Assembly (NCBI GenBank): GCA_963719285.1
Contig: CAVRBO010000001.1
Location: forward strand, 1,674,001 to 1,738,000
Direction of reading: 5' to 3'
DNA length: 64,000 nt
Source of the DNA: C-114 sp963719285
Lineage (GTDB): Bacteria; Chloroflexota; Limnocylindria; Limnocylindrales; CSP1-4
The first letter of the stretch is position 1. Every line of letters begins with the position of its first letter. Shown here one piece after another: positions 18,946 to 27,554 of the stretch. The notes under the pieces are model-generated. The model saw nothing but the letters and a program-made list of their open reading frames with translations. It had not been told where the DNA came from and made no database searches. A program made the position numbers and the translations under genes.

Positions 18946-19275
18946 TCTTGCCTGGACGAACCCGACCGCATAGCCATGCGCGAGCGGACTGCCAAGATCT
19001 GGCTCGTCCATCGCTACTTCATCCCTCGGGAACATCGCGGAGACGACAAAGCGCGGGTCGCTTGCTCGGACGACTACGACGTTGCGGTCCTTTTGTAGCC
19101 TGATTGTGTCTCGCCCGTGACGTTCAATCCTGTACCTGACCTTCGTTGCCTGGTCAAGGACCGCATCAATGTCCCGCCCGGTAAATGTCGTCCGTCCGCG
19201 AGGCGGGACGAGGGACCTGTAGGCCCGCTGGATCGTTACGGTTCCAGCGTAACCTCGGTCGCGGTCTCGAGCCAT
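18916..19275 (-). CDS. Small protein of unknown function downstream of the Rhs end
   Basis: 119 aa from ATG 19275, preceded by GGAGGGG at 5-nt spacing; it overlaps the end of the previous gene by 40 nt. Basic N-terminus (MARDRDRGYAGTVTIQRAYR), then GRDIDAVLDQATKVRYRIER, then QKDRNVVVVRASDPRFVVSA. The last residues (VYEIVCH) are encoded by the terminal motif of R1b, so the present 3' end may have been created by a recombination event. By position it could be a toxin or immunity-type gene of the Rhs locus; no family recognised. Confidence 0.55.
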   Translation of the reverse strand: MARDRDRGYAGTVTIQRAYRSLVPPRGRTTFTGRDIDAVLDQATKVRYRIERHGRDTIRLQKDRNVVVVRASDPRFVVSAMFPRDEVAMDEPDLGSPLAHGYAVGFVQARPGVYEIVCH

Positions 19276-19745
19276 CGGTGCCCCTCCGAGCTCGTAAGCT
19301 GTGGACCGGAGTAAAGTTCAGCGCCAGTGCCGATGGCAGCAATGACATCCGGAGGCTGGCTGTCTTCGGGGAGTAGAAGCAAGGAGACGATCACCTTGCC
19401 GCTCGGCCAGGACGATAGATCAAATGAGCTCGTGCCTCCCACGCCGCCGGCAAGAACCACACTTGAACTCAGGTGAAGCGGGCTGTCCCGGCCATCCGTC
19501 GCCGCGGCACCCTCATTCCAAACTTCAATTTTCATGCGAGCGCCCGACGCGAGGGCCGCTCCCCAAGTAGCTTCCAACTGCCTTCTATCGTCAATGTGCG
19601 CTGAAAGACTAAGGGGCCCGGGCCTATCCAAGGCTGTTGCGGACCTCCAGAGAGCAACGACCAGTACAACGCTGAGCACGGAGAGGACTAGCCCGACTAG
19701 CAAGACGGCCGTTCTTCGACGCGGCCGAAATTTCCTGTCAAGCAT
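19236..19745 (-). CDS. Single-pass membrane protein next to the Rhs end
   Basis: 169 aa from ATG 19745, overlapping the Rhs stop (19738-19745). Cytoplasmic basic start (MLDRKFRPRRRTAV), one membrane segment (LLVGLVLSVLSVVLVVALW, residues ~13-33), then a beta-rich outer part (LEATWGAALASGARMKIEVW, GGTSSFDLSSWPSGKVIVSLLL, TGAELYSGPQLTS). Position directly after an Rhs toxin end suggests an immunity protein or accessory surface protein. No family recognised. Confidence 0.6.
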   Translation of the reverse strand: MLDRKFRPRRRTAVLLVGLVLSVLSVVLVVALWRSATALDRPGPLSLSAHIDDRRQLEATWGAALASGARMKIEVWNEGAAATDGRDSPLHLSSSVVLAGGVGGTSSFDLSSWPSGKVIVSLLLLPEDSQPPDVIAAIGTGAELYSGPQLTSSEGHRWLETATEVTLEP

Positions 19746-20689
19746 GACTACGCACCATAAGTCTCGTAATGCCGTGGCCTCGAATAATTCGTAAGTACCC
19801 ATGCGCGAGTTCGTACGCGCAAAAGTACGCGCTCGCTGAAAACAGGGTGCCGGGATCGACGAAAAGGTTGTTGGAATAGATATGCGCGATCTCGCCGGCT
19901 AGAGCCTGGCCGACTCGGTTGTTCCATTCGTCCATACGTCGCGACAAAGGATTGTTGTGCGGGTCGCCATTCTCGTGGACCTGTGCCCATGCCTGCGCGG
20001 CGTTTCTGCCGAGCACGGATGTCAATGCACACTGCCAAGTGCAGTGGCGGAGCGCATCTCCACGTCCATCCACCGTCTCGTTTGGATAGGTGCTCTCACT
20101 CACCATGATTGAGAACTTGCTCGCCAACGCCCAAACAATGCACTCGTATGGCCGGTTGGCGCACCTCCCTCGCTCCAGGCTGTTCATGGCGTCCCAGCCT
20201 GGAAGCAGGCCTGAGGGGTCGTCGAGCGTCGCCGGGCTATTCCTAGCGTAGCGGTACGTACTCGTGTCGGCTCGCGAAGGGTCAGGTTGCAGGAAGCGAC
20301 CGAGGGCCGGTGCATAGTGGCGGGCGTGCATGTAGAGCAGGCCGAGGCCGAACGCGTTATCCGACTGAACGTCCGCTAGCCCGACGTACAGGTAGCGGAA
20401 GCCGAGATCGCTGAACGGGGAGGCGACGGTTGTCGTCGACGCACCCCATGTTGTGTAGGTGAAGCTGTTGGCCAGCGTGACGCTGCCATCGGCATTCTGT
20501 CGCCACAAACCGAGAGCGTCTCCGTGGCCGTTCCACGCCGTGAGAAACGTCGCATTGTCGTCCGTGTCCGGGTCCCCGGTGACCGTCATCTTGATGATCC
20601 GGCCGCTCTCGCCCGTTACAAATGTACGCGTGATACCACTCGACACGATCTCCGAGGCGATCGCGTCACCTTGATAAGTGAAGGTGGTC
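19738..20689 (-). pseudogene. Rhs protein C-terminal part with DUF6973-like toxin end, 5' removed by IS
   Basis: About 317 codons starting at the IS boundary and ending at 19738. The first part is YD/Rhs core (TFTYQGDAIASEIV, RTFVTGESGRIIKMTV, NGHGDALGLWRQNADG), then the core terminus LYMHARHYAPALGRFLQPDP and YRYARNSPATLDDPSGL. The variable end has DALRHCTWQCALTSVLG, WAQVHENGD and MDEWNNRVGQALAGEI, a pattern I know from DUF6973, a domain found at the ends of polymorphic toxins. The IS3-family element at 20690 replaces the N-terminal thousands of bases, so no complete toxin can be made from here. Confidence 0.8.
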
Positions 20690-20760
20690 TGTGGTGCGTC
20701 AGACTGAGTTGGACACTCGCCAGTGTGATGGCGGAGGGTGCCGGATGAGGTGTGACGACG

Positions 20761-21084
20761 ATGGGGCGCAAGCCATTCAAGACGCCTGACGAGAAGCTCG
20801 CAATCGTGCTCTCGGTGCTCAAGGGCGAGACCACCCAGGTAGACGTCGCCCGACGTCTCCAGATGAGCCAGACCACCGTCGCCAAGTGGCAGAAGCAGTT
20901 CTTGGAGGGCGGACGCGAGAGCCTGGCCCGCGGCGACAACGCGGTGTCCCTGGCGTCGAGACGCGAGACCGAACTCGCGGGTCAGGTGGACGACCTGACG
21001 AGCGCCCTGGGTGAGGCCTACGTGGAGCTCCGCGTGTGGCGAAAAAAGGGGGCGCTCTACCCGCGTACGAAGAGCTCGAGCTGA
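20761..21084 (+). CDS. IS3-family OrfA (copy 1)
   Basis: 107 aa from ATG 20761 (an in-frame ATG also lies at 20752). HTH of the transposase_8 type: FKTPDEKLAIVLSVLKGETT, then VARRLQMSQTTVAKWQKQFL, then a leucine-zipper-like helix (ETELAGQVDDLTSALGEAYV). The sequence A AAA AAG at 21042-21048 lies in the orfA frame and is the canonical IS3 slippery heptamer; a -1 slip fuses OrfA to OrfB. Without the slip, translation ends at 21084. Confidence 0.9.
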   Translation: MGRKPFKTPDEKLAIVLSVLKGETTQVDVARRLQMSQTTVAKWQKQFLEGGRESLARGDNAVSLASRRETELAGQVDDLTSALGEAYVELRVWRKKGALYPRTKSSS

Positions 21085-22016
21085 TCCGCGCCGAGGGCGC
21101 CGTGCCGGTCCGCCGGTTCGTGGCCCGCCTCGGGATCCCGGCGTCGACCTGGTATCACTGGCGGGCCGGGCACTTGCGCGGCCGACCGGTCCGACGCTGG
21201 CCGGCACCGGTCGTCGATGCGATCGAGGAGCCGGCCGCCCAGATGGCCTATCGCTGGTCGGCCTGGGGGCATCGCAAGATCTGGGCGATGCTCCGGGCGG
21301 ACGGGGTGGCGGTGTCACGCAGCTCGGTCGAGCGGGCGCTGCGGCGGCGCGATCTGCTCATGCCCGTGCGCTACCAGGCCGAACGGCGGCAGCTGGCGGT
21401 CGCCCGACGAGCCCTGTTCGTGGACGCGCCGGCCCGTCGGAACCGGGTCTGGCAGACCGACTTCACCGAGTACGAGACGAGCCGCGGAGGCACCTGGCGG
21501 GTGAGTCCGGTCGTCGACTACGCGACGAAGGTCTGCCTCGCCGCGCCGGTCTCCGGGACGACCACCGCGCGGGACGCCATCAGCGCCCTCCTGGTGGCCA
21601 TCGCCGAGGCGGAACGGCTGCTCGGGCATCCACTCCTCGATGACTGCGTCGATCGACGGACCGGCGAGCTCACGCCGGTGACCATCGTGACCGACAACGG
21701 ACCGGCCTACAAGAGCGCCGACTTCGTCCACTTCATCGCCAGCCGGCCTGAGCTCGCCCACGTCCGTACCCGCCACCACGCGCCCGAGACCAACGGCGTG
21801 GTCGAGCGGTTCAACCAAACGCTCAAGTACGAGCATCTGTACCGCCATGAGATCGCCGACGCGCTCGAGCTCTCCGACCAAGTCGAAGTCCTCCGGGAGC
21901 TCTACAACGAGATCCGTCCGCACGAGACCCTGGGTCAGATCCCACCGATGAACCGGTACCTCGCCGAGCCCGCCGAATCACACCTATCCGCGCCCGATTC
22001 TGTCCAAGAATCTTGA
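21036..22016 (+). CDS. IS3-family OrfB / OrfAB transposase (copy 1)
   Basis: 326 aa frame, -1 relative to orfA, normally reached through the slippery site at 21042. HTH_21-type region (YRWSAWGHRKIWAMLRADGV), then rve integrase core with the DDE residues: Asp in WQTDFTEYE, Asp in IVTDNGPAYKS, Glu in NGVVERFNQTLKYEHLYR. It ends QIPPMNRYLAEPAESH. All key residues are present, so the copy is probably active. Sequence identical to the copy at 54041. Confidence 0.92.
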   Translation: MAKKGGALPAYEELELIRAEGAVPVRRFVARLGIPASTWYHWRAGHLRGRPVRRWPAPVVDAIEEPAAQMAYRWSAWGHRKIWAMLRADGVAVSRSSVERALRRRDLLMPVRYQAERRQLAVARRALFVDAPARRNRVWQTDFTEYETSRGGTWRVSPVVDYATKVCLAAPVSGTTTARDAISALLVAIAEAERLLGHPLLDDCVDRRTGELTPVTIVTDNGPAYKSADFVHFIASRPELAHVRTRHHAPETNGVVERFNQTLKYEHLYRHEIADALELSDQVEVLRELYNEIRPHETLGQIPPMNRYLAEPAESHLSAPDSVQES

Positions 22017-22027
22017 CGCGGGACACA

Positions 22028-22391
22028 TCGCCCCGCGGCTCGCGGCGAGTCGGACATCGAAGGGTACGTCGTACCGGGTAAGGACGAACACGAGACCCAG
22101 CGCGGCCGGGATGACCAGCCAGCGGAGCCAGTGCCGCCATGGCAAGCGGAGCCGCTCGGTCCAGGCGGCGCCGAGGAACCGGAGGAACCAGGTGGCCGCA
22201 AGGAGCAACCAGATCGGGAGCGCCAAGAGCAGCATCTCGAAGGAGGCCCGACTGTTCGCGTCCAAGGCAACGATGATCGCGATCGCGGTCGCCAGGTAGA
22301 ACGGGACGCCCGGCGGACCGAAGAAGCGGCTCCTAGTTCCATCGCGGTTCGAGATAGCGCGCGGTGGCTTCGCCGTGTCCGACACGCTCAT
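22028..22391 (-). pseudogene. Membrane protein gene truncated at its 3' end by the IS
   Basis: From ATG 22391: MSVSDTAKPPRAISNRDG, then membrane segments FYLATAIAIIVALDA, MLLLALPIWLLLAATWFLRFL and WLVIPAALGLVFVLTRY, ending in RLAASRGAM where the IS right end begins; the frame then reads a few codons of IS sequence to a stop. About 120 native residues remain. It is probably unrelated to the Rhs gene on the other side of the IS. Function unknown. Confidence 0.65.
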
Positions 22392-22688
22392 ACCGACCCC
22401 GCCACTCACTTGGCAAGCATCGAGCACCTGTTACGACGGCGCAATAGGCCTCCCGTCACGAGAAGGCCCCGGCCGGGCTCGGTCGCCGTTCCCGCAACAG
22501 CTGCGCGTCCTGGCTCAGGACGTGCGGTCTCGTTAGGCGCGGAGCACGGCCTCGAACGTCCAGCGGCCATGCGCCCCCTCGATCGGCCGGGACACCGACA
22601 CGGGAAGCTGCTGCTGCGTCGCACCACGACAAGCCCTAGGGACCTGGCGTAGCCGTCCGATCTCAGCGAAACGCGGCCAGGACGTTGT
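22392..22688. other. Intergenic region beside the modification gene
   Basis: About 300 bp between the 3' end of the methyltransferase gene and the start of the truncated membrane gene. It contains GC-rich short inverted segments (around GGCCCCGGCCGGGC at ~22468) that could act in termination, but no T-run. No gene supported. Confidence 0.35.
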
Positions 22689-24278
22689 TCAGGCCACGCG
22701 GGCGCGTCTGCGCCCGAGCCTGCGCGTCCTGAACGTGAGGTAGGCCGCCCAGACCCGCTCATGGTCGATCCCGACGACGTCATCGGCGACCTTGGCGGCG
22801 GCCTTGAGATCGCTGTCCTTGACCAAGCTTTCGATCAGAGGGAATGCCGCTTCAAGGTTGGACGCCTGCTCCGGTTGGCCGACGGGCACGAGTACTCGCT
22901 CCGCCTCTTTTGTCTCGAGTTTGAGCACCCCGCCACCGTAGGCCCGTCCTTCGATCTCGGCGCTCAGGAGGGTCAACGAGCTTGCCATTGCAGCTGCGAG
23001 TGCCCGAGCTGGTGGCGCCAGCAACCCGAGAGTGACCCCGTGCAGTAGGTTGCTCGACCACGCTCCTACATCGTTCACGATCAGCCGCGGTCCGAGGTGG
23101 CTCATGTATGGCATGAAGGCGTCCGGCCTCGACCTCGGTAGCGGCACCGCGTACCAGGGTCGCCGAATCCTGCACTTGTAGCCGAGCGCGACTCCCGATG
23201 CCTGACCCTCCTCGAGGTAGGCGAGGAGATTCGAGTCCGACGGCTCCGGGCGGTTCGCGAGGTCGAGCAGGAGCCGAACATCGGCCTCACTGGCGAGCAA
23301 TCCCGGCACGTCGCCCGGGCGACGGATGGTCGGGGTGAGGACGTCGAGGGGGATCGCACGAAGAGCCGCGTCGGCCCGGGACAGGATGAAGAAGTCGTTG
23401 GCGCCCGAGACGAACCCGATATCGACGCTGGCGATCGCCCCGAGCGAGACCGCGCTGCCCGAGGTCATCGCCTCCTCGTACACGAGGCCGGCCCCAACAT
23501 CGATCGCACGGCTCCACCGTCGTGATGGCGTAGCGGCGGACAGGGCCGGGTAGGCGTCGACGTCCAGGGTGGCGAGCGAGCGCTCGTCTGGCAGCCGCAC
23601 GACGCGAAGCCCGCGCCGATCGTCATTCGAGGCGAGGAGCAGGACCGCATCCACCTGCGCACCGTCGAACACCGCCCGGTCGAACGCGAGGACGACGACC
23701 GACCCAAACCGACGAAGCAGCAGATCGCGGACCGGCTCGCCATAGTCGACATGCAGCAGCTCCGCTGGGAGGACGAGCGCGAGCCGGCCCATCGGTCGGA
23801 GGAACCCGACCGAATGGACGACGAAGTGCGCCCAGGAGGACGCCAATCGCGTGAGCTCCACCCCCTGCGCCCTGGCCCGAGCGAGGCCCTTCTCCCGGTC
23901 CTCACCAGTGAACCCGTGATACCGGATATACGGGGGGTTGCCGATAACGGCATCGATCGGAGGGAGCGCAGTCGGATCGACGTCGAAAAAGTCCGAGGTG
24001 ATGATCCTGGCGGCGGGAGCGAGCGACTCGGCCTTCAGAGCCTCCCCTGGATCGCGCTCCACGCCGATGAACCGGTCACGGAGATCGTCAACCCCGAGCG
24101 CGGCGAACCGCTCGGCGATCGACGCCACAAAGGCTCCGTCTCCGCACGATGGTTCGAGGACACGCTCAGTCGGCTTCCGAATCGCCCAGCGGGCCAGGAA
24201 CCGCGTCAGCTCAAGAGGTGTGTAGAAGGCGCCACGCGCTTTTGCCTCGCCGGGCGTCTCAAGACCAGTCGGGATCAC
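22689..24278 (-). CDS. Type II-like N6-adenine DNA methyltransferase
   Basis: 529 aa from GTG 24278 with AGGATGG 4 nt upstream. N-terminal GAFYTPLELTRFLARW is the usual start of Eco57I/TaqI-class enzymes, followed by SAM motif I (VLEPSCGDGAFVASIAERFA) and catalytic motif IV NPPY in AVIGNPPYIRYHGFTG. The C-terminal ~250 residues form a target-recognition-like region (YEEAMTSGSAVSLGAIASVD, NDVGAWSSNLLHGVTLGLL). It should methylate adenine in the recognition site and protect against the nuclease encoded 34 nt upstream. The pair forms a compact minus-strand operon inside the array. Confidence 0.88.
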   Translation of the reverse strand: MIPTGLETPGEAKARGAFYTPLELTRFLARWAIRKPTERVLEPSCGDGAFVASIAERFAALGVDDLRDRFIGVERDPGEALKAESLAPAARIITSDFFDVDPTALPPIDAVIGNPPYIRYHGFTGEDREKGLARARAQGVELTRLASSWAHFVVHSVGFLRPMGRLALVLPAELLHVDYGEPVRDLLLRRFGSVVVLAFDRAVFDGAQVDAVLLLASNDDRRGLRVVRLPDERSLATLDVDAYPALSAATPSRRWSRAIDVGAGLVYEEAMTSGSAVSLGAIASVDIGFVSGANDFFILSRADAALRAIPLDVLTPTIRRPGDVPGLLASEADVRLLLDLANRPEPSDSNLLAYLEEGQASGVALGYKCRIRRPWYAVPLPRSRPDAFMPYMSHLGPRLIVNDVGAWSSNLLHGVTLGLLAPPARALAAAMASSLTLLSAEIEGRAYGGGVLKLETKEAERVLVPVGQPEQASNLEAAFPLIESLVKDSDLKAAAKVADDVVGIDHERVWAAYLTFRTRRLGRRRARVA

Positions 24279-24312
24279 GCGCCCATCCTACCGGTCGCCC
24301 CTGCATTGGGCC

Positions 24313-25212
24313 TTACTCGGTTGCGATGTCGTCGACGCGATCGAGGGCCTCCGCCGCCTTGGTCGCGGGGCCGGCGCTGTCATCAGGGATCGCCTCAACA
24401 CCCTCTCGGCGAAGGGCAACGAGGTCTTGGCACGCTCCGTACAGCACGCGGTCCATGCTGATACCCGGCGGGACATCGAATGTTCGATACGTCGTCGGTG
24501 CGACCTCAGAAATCGGGCCGAAGCAGAAGAGCCCGACACCGTCGACGACCTGGGCCGCCGTGTGAGCGAACGCGATGGTTGCGTCGAGATCGGTCTTGCT
24601 CACGATCCGGGCGGCGATGAAGAGATAGGCCTGCGGTCGAACGGTGTGGAGCCAAGTCGTCAGGTTCCCGCCCGGGGCCGAAGCCGGCTGGCCGCGCCCC
24701 GCCATGATCCGTCCGTACTCGGCCTTGAGGTCGATCGTCTTGAAGGCGACCTCCTTGACCCGCTTCGCGAGGTCAGCAGATCCGGGCCGGCCGATCGGCT
24801 TCTGCTTCGGCGAGAGCGGGTGGCGGGGTGTTCCGACCGCTTTGACCTCCAGAGTGAACTTGACCACTCCCTCGTTCGGATATGTCACGTCGAGGTTGTG
24901 GTTGGGGAAGACGAGCCCCGGCACGCCACCCCGCGAGTAGAGCTGGACATCCGCGCAGCCCTCGAGAATCAGCGCGAGCAGATCGTTGAGGAAATCGCCC
25001 TTGCCGTTCTGCAATTCGCCGATGTTCGCGATTCCGGTCGCGACGTTCGCATCGAAGCCCTCCATCGCGCGAACGAAGGCGTCCTCGACTTCGGTCCACG
25101 TCCGTGGTCGCTTGGCCTCAGCGGCTCGATACATCGCCAGCAGAGGGGCGCACGCAGGTTTCGTGGCAACGAGTTTGCTGGTAGACCGAGGCTTGCTCGA
25201 GGGCTTGGCCAT
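24313..25212 (-). CDS. Putative restriction endonuclease partner
   Basis: 299 aa from ATG 25212. Position immediately upstream of an adenine methyltransferase, with 34-nt spacing, is the main argument. A PD-(D/E)xK-like core is visible: NHNLDVTYPNEGVVKFTLEVKAVG, with D, E-x-K on adjacent strands (residues ~108-129). Further conserved-looking segments: NGKGDFLNDLLALILEGC and VRPQAYLFIAARIVSKTDLD. Soluble, no signal peptide. Likely cleaves unmethylated DNA. I cannot name the specificity or subfamily. Confidence 0.72.
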   Translation of the reverse strand: MAKPSSKPRSTSKLVATKPACAPLLAMYRAAEAKRPRTWTEVEDAFVRAMEGFDANVATGIANIGELQNGKGDFLNDLLALILEGCADVQLYSRGGVPGLVFPNHNLDVTYPNEGVVKFTLEVKAVGTPRHPLSPKQKPIGRPGSADLAKRVKEVAFKTIDLKAEYGRIMAGRGQPASAPGGNLTTWLHTVRPQAYLFIAARIVSKTDLDATIAFAHTAAQVVDGVGLFCFGPISEVAPTTYRTFDVPPGISMDRVLYGACQDLVALRREGVEAIPDDSAGPATKAAEALDRVDDIATE

Positions 25213-26107
25213 GGTCTCAGCATCTTAGGGATGGATCTCGACGCAGGCTTGGCTGTTCGGTCGGCGGTCTGGCTTCGCGGAAGCGGCAGTGAACCATCGG
25301 CGCTTACGGGACGCCCGGGTGAGCGGAATGCCAGGCTGCCTACGTGGCTGACTGTAAGAGGTCCCTCTCGCCAGGGCTTCGATGATGAGCACGAATTGGG
25401 GGGCGTCCAATGGGGCGTCTTGGCGCCCCTCCTGACGCCCCTCCTGGCGCGGGCGATCTGCGGCCATTGGCGGCAGTTCAGGGCAACTGCGAGGACGGGG
25501 AGAGACGTGCCGTCGCGGCTGAGCATCGATGGCAGGACGGGCGCCGGTGATCCGACATCGCAGAGGCGCGTGTGTAGACCATTGATGTCCCGGTCCCAAT
25601 CTGCGGAATCCGATCGGGCCATACGTTCGTTGGAATGTCGTCGGAACGACCGATCCGGCGACCAATCCGACGAACGAATTCGCGGCCGTCTCCGAGGAAG
25701 TCAACCGGACGCGACGCGAGCGCCTGGCGAGACTCAGCGCAGAGAGGAGCATGCCTCCCCGGGCCCTTCGTGACAATTGTTCCAACCGCTGTAACAAACC
25801 CACGGGGGAGCGCGCCACGAGCCCTCTGGCCCATGCATTCGGCCATGCATTCGATCGTAATTCGACCGTCATTCGGATGACGATCCGACGCATGGGTCTC
25901 CCGCACGAATCCGCGAGTTGGCAGACGGGACATCAATAGCCCTCATCGTCCGCTCCGCCAACGCGACGCTCCGCCATGCTCCCGGTCATCGACCGTAGTA
26001 CAAGCGCGCCAGTGTCAGGATCCTCAGCCGACCACCCAGCGGCCGCCGCTCCACCGCGCTCCCGCCGTCGCGCCCACGACGACGTAGATCGAGAGACTCG
26101 ATTCGCC
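25213..26107. repeat. Gene-poor mosaic of dispersed repeats (F copy 1, G copy 2)
   Basis: 25560-25805 matches 48500-48770 upstream of P3 (shared GGAATCCGATCGGG, GTCGTCGGAACGACCGAT, then GTGACAATTGTT and GCTGTAACAA; repeat F). 25820-26060 matches 18270-18560 (repeat G, including ATTCGGATGACGATCCGA). Also a hairpin GGGGCG/CGCCCC over six bases at 25412-25429 between the nuclease start and repeat F. Long frames on the minus strand run through both repeats but have no protein-like features. It looks like the control region of a lost or neighbouring cassette. Confidence 0.55.
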
Positions 26108-26539
26108 TTACCGCCAAGGGTTGAGGTTCGACCAGGCCCCGAATAGTCCCGCCACGGTTCCGAGCAAGAGGAGTGCCCGACCGATGGCGCGGCGTCGCTG
26201 CAACCTGGCAACCCAGACGACGAAGATCACCACGGCGACCTTCAACGCGAAGCCAACGTACAGGCGGATGACGGGGTCGGTAATCCACGCGAGGAGTGGG
26301 TTGACCTCGACGAAGTAGCCTCTGGGTTCTGTTGACGACAGGCCTTGTGCGCTCGCGAAGTCGAGGAGCTGGCCGCCGGCGAACGCGATGGCGAGTGTGA
26401 CAAACGCGATCCGCCACGCCAATTCCCGCGACCGGACGGTCTCCGGCGTGGCCTCACGTTCCGGCGGCGGGACCACGCTCCGAAGCATCGTGGTCACTCT
26501 AGACGACTGACTGGTCGGCGAGAGTTCGGGAGTGTCCAT
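26108..26539 (-). CDS. Small membrane protein, about three transmembrane segments
   Basis: 143 aa from ATG 26539 (GAGCGG close upstream); a second ATG 17 codons in is possible. Membrane segments: IAFVTLAIAFAGGQLLDFA, a middle region around VNPLLAWITDPVIRLYVGFA, and VAVVIFVVWVARL, then GRALLLLGTVAGLFGAW. The pattern, with VNPLLAW between helices, is like small DUF5658-type membrane proteins, low certainty. It lies 48 nt downstream of a lipoprotein gene, probably co-transcribed. Confidence 0.65.
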   Translation of the reverse strand: MDTPELSPTSQSSRVTTMLRSVVPPPEREATPETVRSRELAWRIAFVTLAIAFAGGQLLDFASAQGLSSTEPRGYFVEVNPLLAWITDPVIRLYVGFALKVAVVIFVVWVARLQRRRAIGRALLLLGTVAGLFGAWSNLNPWR

Positions 26540-26587
26540 CCGCTCAATGACCGAGCCCGGCGACGGATTCCCGGTGCGTAGCCAACG

Positions 26588-26956
26588 TCACGTCGGAGCG
26601 GGCGACGCAGGCGCCGAAGATGCCGTGATGACCCACCTGTCGTCGAGACACACCTTGCCCTCCCGCCTCGCGACTTCATGGCGCTGCTGGTCCAGGGCGG
26701 TCAGTGTCAGCACAGTGCACGTGTCGCCAGAGTCACTGACGCCAGGAAAACCCGCGATCGGGACCGCTTGGCCCGGACCGAGGGCTCCAGCGATCGGAGC
26801 CCCGTTCGCGTAGACGGTCACGGTTACGCCCGTTCGGTTCTCCAGCCACAGACCTCGGAATCCTTGCTCAGAACAGCCGCCGAGGAGGCTTACGCCGACC
26901 AGCAGGCAGAAGATCGTCGGTCGGGCGCGATTGCCGAAGTGGCTGAGCAACACCAT
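26588..26956 (-). CDS. Lipoprotein (small partner-lipoprotein family)
   Basis: 122 aa from ATG 26956. Signal segment ARPTIFCLLVGVSLLGGC with lipobox LLGGC at residues ~24-28. The mature start SEQGFRGLWLENRTGVTVTV, then GPGQAVPIAGFPGVSDSGDTC, parallels the lipoprotein at 11533 (SEQGYHGFNFKNRTEVRVS, GKTWSVLGFPGLTSTGDSC). Unlike that copy it has no giant secreted protein upstream; only repeats and block R1c precede it, which suggests that its partner was lost. Confidence 0.72.
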   Translation of the reverse strand: MVLLSHFGNRARPTIFCLLVGVSLLGGCSEQGFRGLWLENRTGVTVTVYANGAPIAGALGPGQAVPIAGFPGVSDSGDTCTVLTLTALDQQRHEVARREGKVCLDDRWVITASSAPASPAPT

Positions 26957-27077
26957 TGGCCTATCGTGCGCTGCGAGCTGGCGCCGTCAAGGGCACGCAT
27001 GTTCGCAACAGCGTCGTCCGCGAGGCTGATTCCGAGCGCCATGCAAGAACACCAGGCGCCCTCGTCCGGAGGCGCCA

Positions 27078-27350
27078 GCGCTATCCAGATGGCACCGACC
27101 CGCGTAGAGCGAAGCGAGTCGGGTTTCGGGCCCTCGCGCGCCCGAGCACGATCGGGTGTCGTGCTCGTCGTCACCCTAGTGTCACGTATGGTGTTACGGA
27201 GCGCGTTACGCAGCGCGTTACGAGACGCGACAGTGTCGCGACTCGAGACATCCATCGCGGCGATCCTGGTCCGGACGGTTCTCGAGCCGAGCATAGCTCA
27301 GGGCCCAAGCTGAAATCAGCGGCACACAATCTCGTACACATGCGGCCTTG
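27078..27350. repeat. Dispersed non-coding block, copy c (R1c)
   Basis: Third copy of the ~270-bp block: GATGGCACCGACCCGCGTAG start, hairpin GAGCACGA/TCGTGCTC, dyad core CGCGACA-G-TGTCGCG, terminal motif at 27324-27339. It lies between a minus-strand lipoprotein operon (26956) and plus-strand recombinase module 2. Confidence 0.75.
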
Positions 27351-27554
27351 CCTCGACGAACGCTAGCGCATAGCGTCCGGTGATGAGCCGTTCAGCGTCG
27401 ATGGAGCACCTCCGGCCGGGTCGCCCGGCCCGGTTGACCGCGTTCGAGGCGGCGCTTGTCGAGCTCATCGTCGCCACCGAGCACTGCCGGCTGGCGGTCG
27501 CGCCAGAGAGCGGTAGACTTCACGATCGGTACGCACAGACGAAAGGACGGCACC

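Larger units (their letters stand above)
20690..22027 (+). mobile_element. IS3-family insertion sequence, copy 1 (1,338 bp)
   Basis: Boundaries come from comparison with copy 2 (53695-55032), with which it appears identical while flanks differ. Left end TGTGGTGCGTCAGACTGAG, right end ...CGTCAAGATT.. in reverse (TGTGTCCCGCGTCAAGATTC), giving imperfect terminal repeats with TG...CA ends. It contains overlapping orfA and orfB with a frameshift site. The bases flanking it (GTC left, TCG right) are not a direct duplication, so the element sits at a rearranged junction: Rhs on the left, an unrelated membrane gene on the right. Confidence 0.92.

Noticed and set aside
21315..21923. Minus-strand frame of 202 codons opposite the IS transposase (and its twin at 54320)
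   Set aside because: Antisense shadow of orfB; the DDE residues are on the plus strand.
25225..25936. Minus-strand genes in 25225-25936
   Set aside because: Frames span two dispersed repeats (F and G) that are non-coding elsewhere; composition is Arg/Pro-rich with no motif.
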